Assembly (NCBI GenBank): GCA_021733945.1
Contig: JAIPJX010000024.1
Location: 1 to 42,769 of the forward strand
Source of the DNA: Verrucomicrobiota bacterium
Lineage (GTDB): Bacteria; Verrucomicrobiota; Verrucomicrobiia; Limisphaerales; SIBE01
Direction of reading: 5' to 3'
DNA: 42,769 nucleotides
Shown: in pieces, positions 18,618-26,437 of the stretch
Layout: each line of letters starts with the position of its first letter
How positions within the stretch are numbered: position 1 is the first letter of the stretch
Position numbers and translations under genes: made by a program
Notes under the pieces: generated by a model
The model's input: the letters and a program-made list of their open reading frames with translations, nothing else
What the model was told of the DNA's origin: nothing
Database searches by the model: none

Positions 18618-20527
18618 TTGTAGCTTCGTTGAGTCATTTTCACCTCTTCATACACCAGAGGTTCCTTGTGCAGAACCGGCGCCTGATCCACTCCTTTGAA
18701 TTCCCAGGCGGAAACAAACGAGAATGCTTCATCGTCGCGCAGCGCCTCGCCGTCCTCGGTCTGGAACTCCGTGCGGAAATGGCCGCCACAGGATTCCCGG
18801 CGGGTGAGTGCGTCGGTGCAGAGCAGTTCCCCGAACTCCATGTAATCAGCCACCCGTCCCGCGTATTCCAGTGACTGATTGAACTCGCCGCTGTCTCCCG
18901 GCACGGTCAGATTCTGCCAAAACTCTTCGCGCAACTCCGGAATCCGCTTGAGGGCCTGCTTCAGTCCGGCTTCATCACGGGCCATGCCGCATTTGTCCCA
19001 AAGCAGTTTGCCAAGTTCCCGGTGGAACGAGGTCGCCGTCCGCTTGCCCTTGATGGACAGGAGCCGCTTGGTCTGATTGCGGACATTCTCCTCTGATTTC
19101 TTAAATTCCGGGTGGGATACCGAAGGTTTCTGCGGTTTGGTGGACGCGAAATAGTTCCCGATGGTGTAGGGCAGAATGAAGTATCCGTCGGCCAGACCCT
19201 GCATCAGGGCGCTCGCTCCAAGCCGGTTGGCACCGTGGTCCGAGAAATTGGCTTCTCCCACGACGAACAGACCGGGAATGTTGCTCATCAAATTGTAGTC
19301 GACCCACAGCCCCCCCATCGTGTAATGCAGGGCCGGGAAAATGCGCATCGGTTGCTGATACGCGCTCTCGCCGGTGATCGTTTCGTACATGTCGAACAGA
19401 TTGCCGTAGCGTTCCCGGATCGTGCCTTCGCCCAGCCGCTGGATGGCGTCCGCAAAGTCGAGATATACCCCCAGGCCCGTAGGACCCACGCCGCGTCCCT
19501 CGTCGCAGGCTTCCTTGGCGGCACGGGAGGAGATGTCCCGGGGGGCTAGGTTCCCGAAGCTGGGATACTTACGTTCAAGGAAGTAGTCGCGGTCCGCCTC
19601 CGGAATCTGATCCGGGGCGCGTTTGTCCCCTTTTTTCTTGGGCACCCAGACCCGGCCGTCGTTTCGGAGCGATTCCGACATCAGCGTGAGCTTGGATTGG
19701 TGATCCCCGCTCACAGGAATGCAGGTGGGGTGAATCTGGGTGTAACACGGGTTGGCGAAGGCCGCCCCCTTCTTGTAAGCCCGATGTGTTGCCGTGACAT
19801 TGCAGCCCCGTGCGTTGGTCGAAAGATAGAAAACGTTCGAATACCCGCCCGTCGCCAGGACCACGGCATCGGCCGCATGGGATGACACCTCTCCGGTGAC
19901 GAGGTTCCGAACGACGATCCCCTTGGCCTGCCCGTCCACCAACACCAGCTCAAGCATTTCCGTCCTCGGATGCATCTCCACCGTGCCCGCGCCGATTTGT
20001 CGGCTCAGTGCCTGGTATGCGCCGATGAGCAGTTGCTGGCCGGTCTGGCCCCGGGCATAGAACGTGCGCGAGACCTGGGCTCCGCCAAAGGACCGGTTGG
20101 TCAACAAACCTCCGTATTCCCGGGCAAAGGGCACTCCCTGGGCGACGCACTGGTCGATGATGTTCACGCTCAGCTGCGCCAGACGGTAGGTGTTGGCTTC
20201 GCGCCCGCGGAAATCCCCGCCCTTGATGGTGTCGTAAAAAAGCCGTCGGACGCTGTCGCCGTCGTTCTGGTAGTTTTTCGCGGCGTTGATGCCGCCCTGG
20301 GCGGCGATGCTGTGAGCCCGGCGGGGACTATCCTGGAAACAGAAGCATTTTACGTGATAACCGAGCTCCGCGAGGGTCGCCGCGGCGGATGCGCCAGCCA
20401 AACCTGACCCCACGACGATCACGTCGAATCGTCGTTTGTTGGCGGGATTCACCAGCTTCATTTCAAGCTGATGTTTTTCCCATTTCTTATCCAGCGGGCC
20501 GGAGGGTGGTTTTGCGTCGAGGTGCAT
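18614..20527 (-). CDS. sdhA: Succinate dehydrogenase/fumarate reductase flavoprotein subunit
   Basis: The 637-residue catalytic subunit that oxidises succinate to fumarate (or works in reverse). It has the FAD dinucleotide motif [19 protein letters not shown], the covalent-FAD histidine region [18 protein letters not shown], the substrate segment with [15 protein letters not shown], the FAD-contacting LYHTMGG-like segment [14 protein letters not shown], and [19 protein letters not shown]. Length and the insert pattern match the non-classical SdhA partnered by a single cytochrome b subunit. It begins 15 nt after the sdhC stop and its own stop overlaps sdhB. Confidence 0.97.
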   Translation of the reverse strand: MHLDAKPPSGPLDKKWEKHQLEMKLVNPANKRRFDVIVVGSGLAGASAAATLAELGYHVKCFCFQDSPRRAHSIAAQGGINAAKNYQNDGDSVRRLFYDTIKGGDFRGREANTYRLAQLSVNIIDQCVAQGVPFAREYGGLLTNRSFGGAQVSRTFYARGQTGQQLLIGAYQALSRQIGAGTVEMHPRTEMLELVLVDGQAKGIVVRNLVTGEVSSHAADAVVLATGGYSNVFYLSTNARGCNVTATHRAYKKGAAFANPCYTQIHPTCIPVSGDHQSKLTLMSESLRNDGRVWVPKKKGDKRAPDQIPEADRDYFLERKYPSFGNLAPRDISSRAAKEACDEGRGVGPTGLGVYLDFADAIQRLGEGTIRERYGNLFDMYETITGESAYQQPMRIFPALHYTMGGLWVDYNLMSNIPGLFVVGEANFSDHGANRLGASALMQGLADGYFILPYTIGNYFASTKPQKPSVSHPEFKKSEENVRNQTKRLLSIKGKRTATSFHRELGKLLWDKCGMARDEAGLKQALKRIPELREEFWQNLTVPGDSGEFNQSLEYAGRVADYMEFGELLCTDALTRRESCGGHFRTEFQTEDGEALRDDEAFSFVSAWEFKGVDQAPVLHKEPLVYEEVKMTQRSYK

Positions 20528-20542
20528 GAATCGATTCCAGTG

Positions 20543-21256
20543 TTATCTTCCGTAGCCCAGCAGAATCGCGATCGGAATGGAAGAATTGCCTATGAAAATG
20601 ATCGCCGCCAACAACATTGCCAGGCGGTCCAGGCATTGTCCGCAGAAATGCTGCCGGATTCCCAGCGACTGGAAGAGGCTGCTGATCCCGTGGCTCAGGT
20701 GCATGCAAAGCAGGGCCATTCCCACAATATAGAATCCCGAAACCCACACGTTCGAGAATCCCAGCACCAGCATGCGGAATACATCCTGATGCCCTGTGGC
20801 GTCTTTCAGTTGCAGGAAATCCCCGTTGGGAAGCTGCGCTGAGGCCCCCAGCAGGTTGACTCCAGGCACCGCCACCGTGAAATGCAGCAGGTGGTAGATG
20901 ATGAACGCCAGCACGATCAGCCCGCTCATCAGCATTGTGCGTGAGGCGTAGGAGGCTCCCGGGTGTTTGGCATCACCATACGGGATCGGCCGGGCCGCCC
21001 GGTTCTGCCTGGAAAGCTGCACCGCCGACCCGATGTGCAATCCCACCAGCACGAGCAGTCCGATCCGCGCCACCCAGAGCAGGGCGGGTTTGGATTTCAG
21101 GAAAGCCGCGTAGGTGTTGATGACGTCGGCTCCCAGAAAAATCTGGAGATTGCCGAGCATATGCACAATCACGAATCCGAACAGCAGGATTCCCGTGATC
21201 GCCATGATGGTTTTCTTGCCCAGCGACGACCGAAAGAGTTTTTGAATGACATTCAT
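20543..21256 (-). CDS. sdhC: Succinate dehydrogenase cytochrome b558 subunit
   Basis: A 237-residue membrane anchor with five predicted helices. Candidate haem b ligands are histidines within or at the edge of helices: GFVIVHMLGN, LLVLVGLHIGSAV, IIYHLLHFTV and LLCMHLSHGISS. This single-subunit, di-haem type (TIGR02046-like) normally works with menaquinone. ATG 21256 is preferred because the 18 codons upstream, which begin with hydrophilic MAVHFELGGRP, are absent from homologues as I know them. It is the first gene of sdhCAB and is served by the promoter at 21391-21419. Confidence 0.93.
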   Translation of the reverse strand: MNVIQKLFRSSLGKKTIMAITGILLFGFVIVHMLGNLQIFLGADVINTYAAFLKSKPALLWVARIGLLVLVGLHIGSAVQLSRQNRAARPIPYGDAKHPGASYASRTMLMSGLIVLAFIIYHLLHFTVAVPGVNLLGASAQLPNGDFLQLKDATGHQDVFRMLVLGFSNVWVSGFYIVGMALLCMHLSHGISSLFQSLGIRQHFCGQCLDRLAMLLAAIIFIGNSSIPIAILLGYGR

Positions 21257-21390
21257 TGGTGCGGCATTCCGCTGCTGTGGCCGGCCTCCCAGTTCAAAGT
21301 GCACGGCCACTTCGCAACCTTGGGACCCGTTGACGCACCTGGTTCCACCTCACCCGTGGGATGGAATCCGTATGCGCCACAGAGACCCGT

Positions 21391-21419
21391 ATATAATAAG
21401 CAGAGAGCCCCCACGTCAA
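21391..21419 (-). promoter_or_regulatory. Promoter of sdhCAB
   Basis: On the minus strand TTGACG (21419-21414) and TTATAT (21396-21391) are separated by exactly 17 nt, a good sigma-70-type promoter. Transcription would begin near 21384, giving an untranslated leader of about 130 nt before sdhC. I found no riboswitch or strong stem in that leader by eye. Confidence 0.6.
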
Positions 21420-21465
21420 CCGCCGGGATCAAGTATAAGGCCTGCTTGCCCAGGGGTTACCGTAT

Positions 21466-22080
21466 CTAATTGTCTGCGGGGGTGTTGCGGTTCTTCAGAA
21501 CAAAGAACCAACGTTGGCCCAGCGACCCGTAGTCTTCCGGGCGGTAGTCGCTGCGGGTCAGGACCTCGACCACCCTGTGTTTCTTTTCAAACAAAGCCCG
21601 ATACTCTTCCATGGAACCTCCAAACACATCGACGGCATTGCTGAATGACTCGCTTGAGTCCTGGCTCCATTCAATGATGCAGACACCACCTGGTTTCAGG
21701 CACGCCATCCAGGTGTCCAGGCAGGCCTCGGGGTCGAAGGAGTGATCAAACGAATTGCTGTAGATGAAGTCCATGGCCCCCCGCCATTCCTCGTTCATGA
21801 GGTGAAAATCCCAGAGGATGGTGTCCGGATAGTTGACGCCCAGAGGTGAGACTTCGGTTCCGATGATCTTTTCCAAATCCAGGTGTTTCTTGAAAAATTC
21901 CAGTTCCTTACCGTTGCGAGTGCCGTGACACAGCGCCTGGCGGGGCCGCGAGGGGCGAAGGTAGTTGCTGAGCATGACGATGTCTTTCTCGCTCACCCAG
22001 ACAACGTTCTGTTTGACGATGTTCGCGTTGATCTGTTTTTCCAGATATTCCTCGTAGCTCGAAGGTTTGTGGATTTTCAT
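21466..22080 (-). CDS. Class I SAM-dependent methyltransferase-like protein
   Basis: 204 residues. The SAM-fold pieces are weak but in order: ALCHGTRNGKELEFFKK replaces the usual glycine loop, IIGTEVSP gives the acidic strand 2, FIYSNSFDHSFDP is the strand 4 region, and WMACLKPGGVCIIEW is the typical strand 5 motif. This resembles methyltransferases fused or linked to glycan and secondary metabolite pathways, but the substrate is not evident. It is upstream of sdhCAB on the same strand but has its own likely promoter, and the sdh promoter lies between them. Base usage looks slightly less GC-rich than its neighbours, so recent transfer is possible. Confidence 0.75.
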   Translation of the reverse strand: MKIHKPSSYEEYLEKQINANIVKQNVVWVSEKDIVMLSNYLRPSRPRQALCHGTRNGKELEFFKKHLDLEKIIGTEVSPLGVNYPDTILWDFHLMNEEWRGAMDFIYSNSFDHSFDPEACLDTWMACLKPGGVCIIEWSQDSSESFSNAVDVFGGSMEEYRALFEKKHRVVEVLTRSDYRPEDYGSLGQRWFFVLKNRNTPADN

Positions 22081-22112
22081 GGATTGCCAAGTTTTCGCGT
22101 GGTGCGATTCTT

Positions 22113-22141
22113 TGAGTATCGGGGTTCTTCGCTCGTGTCAA
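22113..22141 (-). promoter_or_regulatory. Candidate promoter of the methyltransferase gene
   Basis: On the minus strand a perfect TTGACA (22141-22136) is followed after 17 nt by TACTCA (22118-22113), a weak -10. The leader to ATG 22080 would be about 26 nt. Confidence 0.4.
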
Positions 22142-22323
22142 TGAATCGTGACTGGCATATGCATGGCGATCTGAATAGAATTCCGAAACGGTTGATCCGA
22201 CCCAATCCCGAATGCTGGTGAATGTGAACTCAAATCTCGAGTGGTCGATCCCCGGGGGGGGCTCTGTCAGGAGGTCCGGGTGAACGTCCGGGTCGAATTG
22301 GCTGAGGGAAGGTGGGAGAAACC

Positions 22324-22926
22324 ATGACCGCTTCGTTGGCCGCCCGTCTGGTCCGCCTGGCTTGTGGTGCCTGTGTGCGCACGGTCGGGTATCAGCCCTG
22401 CCAGCGTCCCTGCGTTTATTTCTCCAATCATACGAGCCATCTGGATGCCCTGGTCATCTGGGCCGCCTTACCGCCGGGGATCCGCAAGCGGACGCGTCCG
22501 GTGGCGGCCGGGGACTACTGGCGGGGCGGGCCCATCCGGCGTTGGCTGGCAGGGCGTGTGTTCAACGCTGTGCTCGTCGAACGTTTCCGGGTCACCGTCC
22601 GGAACAACCCGGTGAATCAGTTCCAGGAAGTCGTCGATGCGGGGAATTCGTTGATTCTGTTTCCCGAGGGCACTCGCAGTGCCACCGGCAAGATCGGCCT
22701 GTTCAAAGGGGGGCTCTATCATCTGGCGGTTAGGAGACCGGAGCTGGACCTGGTGCCGGTGCACATCGACAACCTGAACCGGATTCTGCCCCGGGGTGAG
22801 TTTTTCCCGGTGCCACTGCTCAGCTGCGTGACCCTGGGGCATGCGATGCACCTGAAACCGGGCGAATCGAAACAGGATTTTCTTGAGCGGGCACGCCGCG
22901 CTGTGATTGAACTCAAATCAGAATGA
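22324..22926 (+). CDS. plsC: 1-acyl-sn-glycerol-3-phosphate acyltransferase-like protein
   Basis: 200 residues of the PlsC/LPLAT family, which adds the second acyl chain to lysophosphatidic acid at the inner membrane. The catalytic H-x4-D motif is NHTSHLD, and the second family motif is FPEGTRSATG. GGLYHLAVRRPELDLVPVHI is the usual fourth region. ATG 22324 is chosen because GGTGGGAGA precedes it; GTG 22312 is within that purine-rich stretch. It overlaps cdsA by 4 nt (ATGA), so acyl transfer to make phosphatidic acid and its activation to CDP-diacylglycerol are coupled genetically. Confidence 0.88.
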   Translation: MTASLAARLVRLACGACVRTVGYQPCQRPCVYFSNHTSHLDALVIWAALPPGIRKRTRPVAAGDYWRGGPIRRWLAGRVFNAVLVERFRVTVRNNPVNQFQEVVDAGNSLILFPEGTRSATGKIGLFKGGLYHLAVRRPELDLVPVHIDNLNRILPRGEFFPVPLLSCVTLGHAMHLKPGESKQDFLERARRAVIELKSE

Positions 22927-23873
22927 AACTGGTTATTGATCAGGAAATCATCTGGCTGGTGGGAGGCGTGGCGGGTCTCCTGGTGCTGGCCTCGTTGATC
23001 GGGTGGGGGCTGAGCCGGAGGGGGGGAGGGGAGGAGTTTCGTGCCACCGTGACCAACCTCAACGCCCGGATCCGGGCCTGGTGGATCATGGTGGCGATCT
23101 TCGGGCTGGCGATGGCGTCGGGGGGCGTCGGGTCCGTGGTGTTGTTCGGCCTGACCTCGTTCCTCGCGCTTCGCGAGTTCATCACGCTCACCCCGACCCG
23201 TTCGGGGGATCACCGAACGTTGTTCTGGGTTTTTTTCGTGATCACACCCCTGCAATTCTATCTCGTGGCCATCGAGTGGTATGCGATGGTCACCCTGCTG
23301 ATTCCGGTCTATGCCTTCCTGTTCATCCCGATCCGCACGGCGGTGGCCGGGGACTGCGAGCGGTTCCTGGAGCGCACGGCCAAGATCCAGTGGGCTCTCA
23401 TGGTTTGTGTCTTCTGTCTGAGCCATGCTCCGGCACTGCTCATTCTGGAGATTCCCGGATACGAAGGACAAAACGGCAAGCTGCTCTTTTATCTCGTGTT
23501 CGTCTCGCAGATGAGCGATGTGCTGCAGTATGTGTGGGGCAAAACGTTGGGACGCCATCGAATGGTGCCAAGCGTGAGCCCGAACAAAACCTGGGAGGGG
23601 TTGGTGGGCGGGGCGTTGAGCGCGACACTGCTTGGTACCGGGCTCTGGTGGGCCACCCCGTTCACCCCGTGGCAATCGTTCGGCATGTCGCTCGTCATCA
23701 CCCTCATGGGGTTTGCCGGGGGATTAACCATGTCCGCCATCAAACGGGACCGAGGGGTCAAGGACTACGGCGTTTTGATTGGCGGGCACGGTGGTGTGCT
23801 CGACCGGATCGATTCGATCTGCTTTGCGGCACCCGTGTTTTTCCACCTCACACGCTACTACTTCGTTCCTTAA
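22923..23873 (+). CDS. cdsA: Phosphatidate cytidylyltransferase
   Basis: A 316-residue polytopic enzyme that makes CDP-diacylglycerol from phosphatidic acid and CTP, the branch point of phospholipid synthesis. About eight membrane segments are visible (for example WLVGGVAGLLVLASLIGWGL and TLFWVFFVITPLQFYLV). The CDS signature near the C-terminus is intact: SAIKRDRGVKDYG...GHGGVLDRIDS. SPNKTWEGLVGG is the second conserved block. It follows plsC with an ATGA overlap and ends 29 nt from the convergent cytochrome operon. Confidence 0.95.
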   Translation: MKLVIDQEIIWLVGGVAGLLVLASLIGWGLSRRGGGEEFRATVTNLNARIRAWWIMVAIFGLAMASGGVGSVVLFGLTSFLALREFITLTPTRSGDHRTLFWVFFVITPLQFYLVAIEWYAMVTLLIPVYAFLFIPIRTAVAGDCERFLERTAKIQWALMVCVFCLSHAPALLILEIPGYEGQNGKLLFYLVFVSQMSDVLQYVWGKTLGRHRMVPSVSPNKTWEGLVGGALSATLLGTGLWWATPFTPWQSFGMSLVITLMGFAGGLTMSAIKRDRGVKDYGVLIGGHGGVLDRIDSICFAAPVFFHLTRYYFVP

Positions 23874-23902
23874 GCGGGCGGAGTTGAATCCAGCGACGGC
23901 GG

Positions 23903-26437
23903 TCACCGGAGCGCGGTTTCCCGTCCCGCCGGATCGCCAGCCGGGGGGCGATGCCAGAGTGATTTCCAATAGTCCTGTTCCAGCGCGTATACATCGATCG
24001 GGGTGCCCGGTTTCAAATCCTTGTCCAACACTCCGTAACGCTTCATCTCGCGGAGCCAGGCGGTGCGCGGCGTAAACCCGGGCATGTCAAACCGTCGGTT
24101 CGTGTCGAGAAACTCCTTTCCAGCCACACACAAGGCAAGCAGGGCGCGGTAACCCGGATCGTCGGTGGAGGCGAAGACCGCGACCGGGGCACCGGTGTCC
24201 GGATCCCGACAAAGGCCCCAGCCTCCGGCCCGGGATGCGAGCGGGGCAAGCAGCACGAGCGATTTTTCCGGGCGCGTTAGGTTGAAGACGATGTGACGGC
24301 TGGTTCGGAGTCGCGGATCTGCCATGTCCGGTTGCCAGAAGGAGACGTCGCGTTCGTCGGCGAGGCTGAGAGGCAGCAGTCTGCCCGGTTCCTGATGACA
24401 CGGGAAGCAACGCCGCCGGGTCACTTCGGCGGCGGTCCGGGTGGCAGGCCAGTCGGCACCGGTGTTGATCTGATGATTTTCCGCGTAGTTGCCGATCATG
24501 CCGGTGCCGAGCGCGGCGTAGGTGCCGGGGTATGCGGCAGCGGATTCGATCCAGAGTCTCAGGAGGGCCTGTTGGTGTGAGGTTGCCCGAACTCCGTGGT
24601 GCGAGCCATCCAGGAGGGTGAGCAACCGGCTGGCGGACGACCCCAGGGAACGGGGCGGATAGTTGCTCCTGGGTTGATTGCGTCCGTCGGAAAAGAGGCG
24701 GTTGACCGTGAGGGTGTAGTAACTGTGGCTGAACATCGGTCCGTGATCTCCCGAGAGCAGGATGCCCCCGGCTCTGGGACCGCCCTGGGACGTTGATTCA
24801 TAACCGTGGCAGGGAAGGCACAGAGCGTTCAGAACCGGTTGTACATCCCGCGGGAAATCGAACACGTCGGGAACGCCTGGAATTGGCTCGATGGCGTGGG
24901 GTGGGTGCTGAAGGGCGAGGAGCGAAGTGGATCGCGTGCCCGGGGTTTGTGCCCGGTGTTCATGGCACCCGACACAACTGAGGGTTTCGCCGGGCATGAC
25001 GCTCGTGAAACTTTGCATGCGTTTGACGGCAAGGTCGTTCTTGTCCAGCGCCACAAAAAACAGGCTGCGCAGGGCGGGTGCCTCGAAAAACGCACTGCCG
25101 TCGTTTTCGACGGGTACGGTGCCGAGAATTCGTTCCAGTGTGAACGTGCCACCGTAGCTGATCGGTTCCATGCCGCCTGTGTAATGGATCGGCATCGGCA
25201 GGGTTTCCATCACCAGGAGCGTTCGGATTTCCCCCGGTTGGATTCCGTCCATGTTCCGGCCCTGATGAACGTCCGAGATCAGGAACCGACCCGTTGTGCT
25301 CGCTGGAACACTGCGGGTTGGAATGATCCGTTCGGGCGCGTGTTTTACGATGGGCCGCGGTTCGTGGCATTCGAGCCCGGCGGCGACATCGGCGGCGGGA
25401 AGTCGGAAGATCTCCTCGCTTCGGCCGTCCGCGTTCATCACCACCAGGGACGGGCCTTTGGCCGCCATGAAACAGCCCTCACTGAAGGCCCACGGATCTC
25501 GAAAGGAACTGCCACGACTGATGCTTTTGGCAAAGGCACCCGCGTCCGGACCCCGATTCGGATCAACCACCGTGAGGACGCCGTCATGCTCCCGCTGTCC
25601 GTGTCCCGGGCTGAAGCTGGCCACAATTTTGTCCGAACCCGGGATTGGTTTGGCGTCGATCATGGTGGTGCCGGGATTGAGGTTGCCGAACCAGACCATT
25701 TGCGAGGTGCCATCCGGGTTCATGGCCCAGAGGTGATGGAAGTGCACCTGGCTGCGGTCGACGTATTCCCAGCGGGTGTACAGGATGCGGCCATCCGACA
25801 GGGGCCACGGTGTGTTGTCGTGCTCGTTGTTGCTGGAGATCGCCCGGATGTGGGAGCCGTCTGCATCGCATCGATGCAGGACAGCGACCTTCGTCAGCCA
25901 GCAGTTGACCCAGCGGTTGCATCGGCTCGACACGAACACGATCCCGCCGTCGGGCAGATAGACGGGTTCAATATCATCGAACGGGCCGGAGGTCAGCTGA
26001 CGCAGGCCGGATCCGTCGATGTTGATTTCGTAGAGGTGATAGTTCTCGGTGCCCCCTTTGCGGTAGCTGAAGAGGATCTTCTCCGCCAGATAGTGCACCT
26101 GGGGATCCCTGACACCGCCACGGGAGTCTTCGAGCAGGGTGGTCAGGACACCTGTCCTCAGATCGAGACGACAGAGTCTGCCTCCCTCCGCATACGCCTT
26201 GCGGTCGGGATCGTGGGCGTAGTATCCGAAATTGGCGTACCAGTGTCCGTCGGTTTGGTTGAGGGCCCTCACCGCAAATACAATTTCACGAGTGTCCTGC
26301 ATCGGCCCCTCCAGAAACTCTGGCAGCAGGGAGGTCTCCGCCGAAATGGGTTGGAGGCACGCCAGGGTCGGGATGAGCCAGGCGATGGCCCGGAAACACC
26401 GCCCAGTGAGGAGGGGATGGCGAGTGCGTGATTTCAC
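23903..26437 (-). CDS. Exported triheme HZS-alpha-like beta-propeller cytochrome
   Basis: 844 residues with an N-terminal signal peptide (FRAIAWLIPTLACLQPISA). The body is a TolB/DPP-like beta-propeller with blades such as YRKGGTENYHLYEINIDGSG and DGRILYTRWEYVDRS. The layout matches the hydrazine synthase alpha-subunit middle domain family (HZS_alpha), which is common in planctomycetes and verrucomicrobia far beyond anammox. Three CxxCH sites are present: CVGCH at 488, CLPCH at 540 and CFPCH at 677, so three c-type haems are expected after export. Homology to HZS does not imply hydrazine chemistry; here the hzs beta/gamma subunits are absent. It is the last gene of the operon, and its start overlaps the preceding stop by 4 nt. 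Confidence 0.85.
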   Translation of the reverse strand: MKSRTRHPLLTGRCFRAIAWLIPTLACLQPISAETSLLPEFLEGPMQDTREIVFAVRALNQTDGHWYANFGYYAHDPDRKAYAEGGRLCRLDLRTGVLTTLLEDSRGGVRDPQVHYLAEKILFSYRKGGTENYHLYEINIDGSGLRQLTSGPFDDIEPVYLPDGGIVFVSSRCNRWVNCWLTKVAVLHRCDADGSHIRAISSNNEHDNTPWPLSDGRILYTRWEYVDRSQVHFHHLWAMNPDGTSQMVWFGNLNPGTTMIDAKPIPGSDKIVASFSPGHGQREHDGVLTVVDPNRGPDAGAFAKSISRGSSFRDPWAFSEGCFMAAKGPSLVVMNADGRSEEIFRLPAADVAAGLECHEPRPIVKHAPERIIPTRSVPASTTGRFLISDVHQGRNMDGIQPGEIRTLLVMETLPMPIHYTGGMEPISYGGTFTLERILGTVPVENDGSAFFEAPALRSLFFVALDKNDLAVKRMQSFTSVMPGETLSCVGCHEHRAQTPGTRSTSLLALQHPPHAIEPIPGVPDVFDFPRDVQPVLNALCLPCHGYESTSQGGPRAGGILLSGDHGPMFSHSYYTLTVNRLFSDGRNQPRSNYPPRSLGSSASRLLTLLDGSHHGVRATSHQQALLRLWIESAAAYPGTYAALGTGMIGNYAENHQINTGADWPATRTAAEVTRRRCFPCHQEPGRLLPLSLADERDVSFWQPDMADPRLRTSRHIVFNLTRPEKSLVLLAPLASRAGGWGLCRDPDTGAPVAVFASTDDPGYRALLALCVAGKEFLDTNRRFDMPGFTPRTAWLREMKRYGVLDKDLKPGTPIDVYALEQDYWKSLWHRPPAGDPAGRETALR

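Noticed and set aside
23874-23902. Terminator between cdsA and the cytochrome operon
   Set aside because: No stem followed by a T run was found in the 29-nt convergent gap.
24806-26431. 541-residue open frame on the plus strand
   Set aside because: It is antisense to the triheme propeller gene; no domain and a shadow-like composition.
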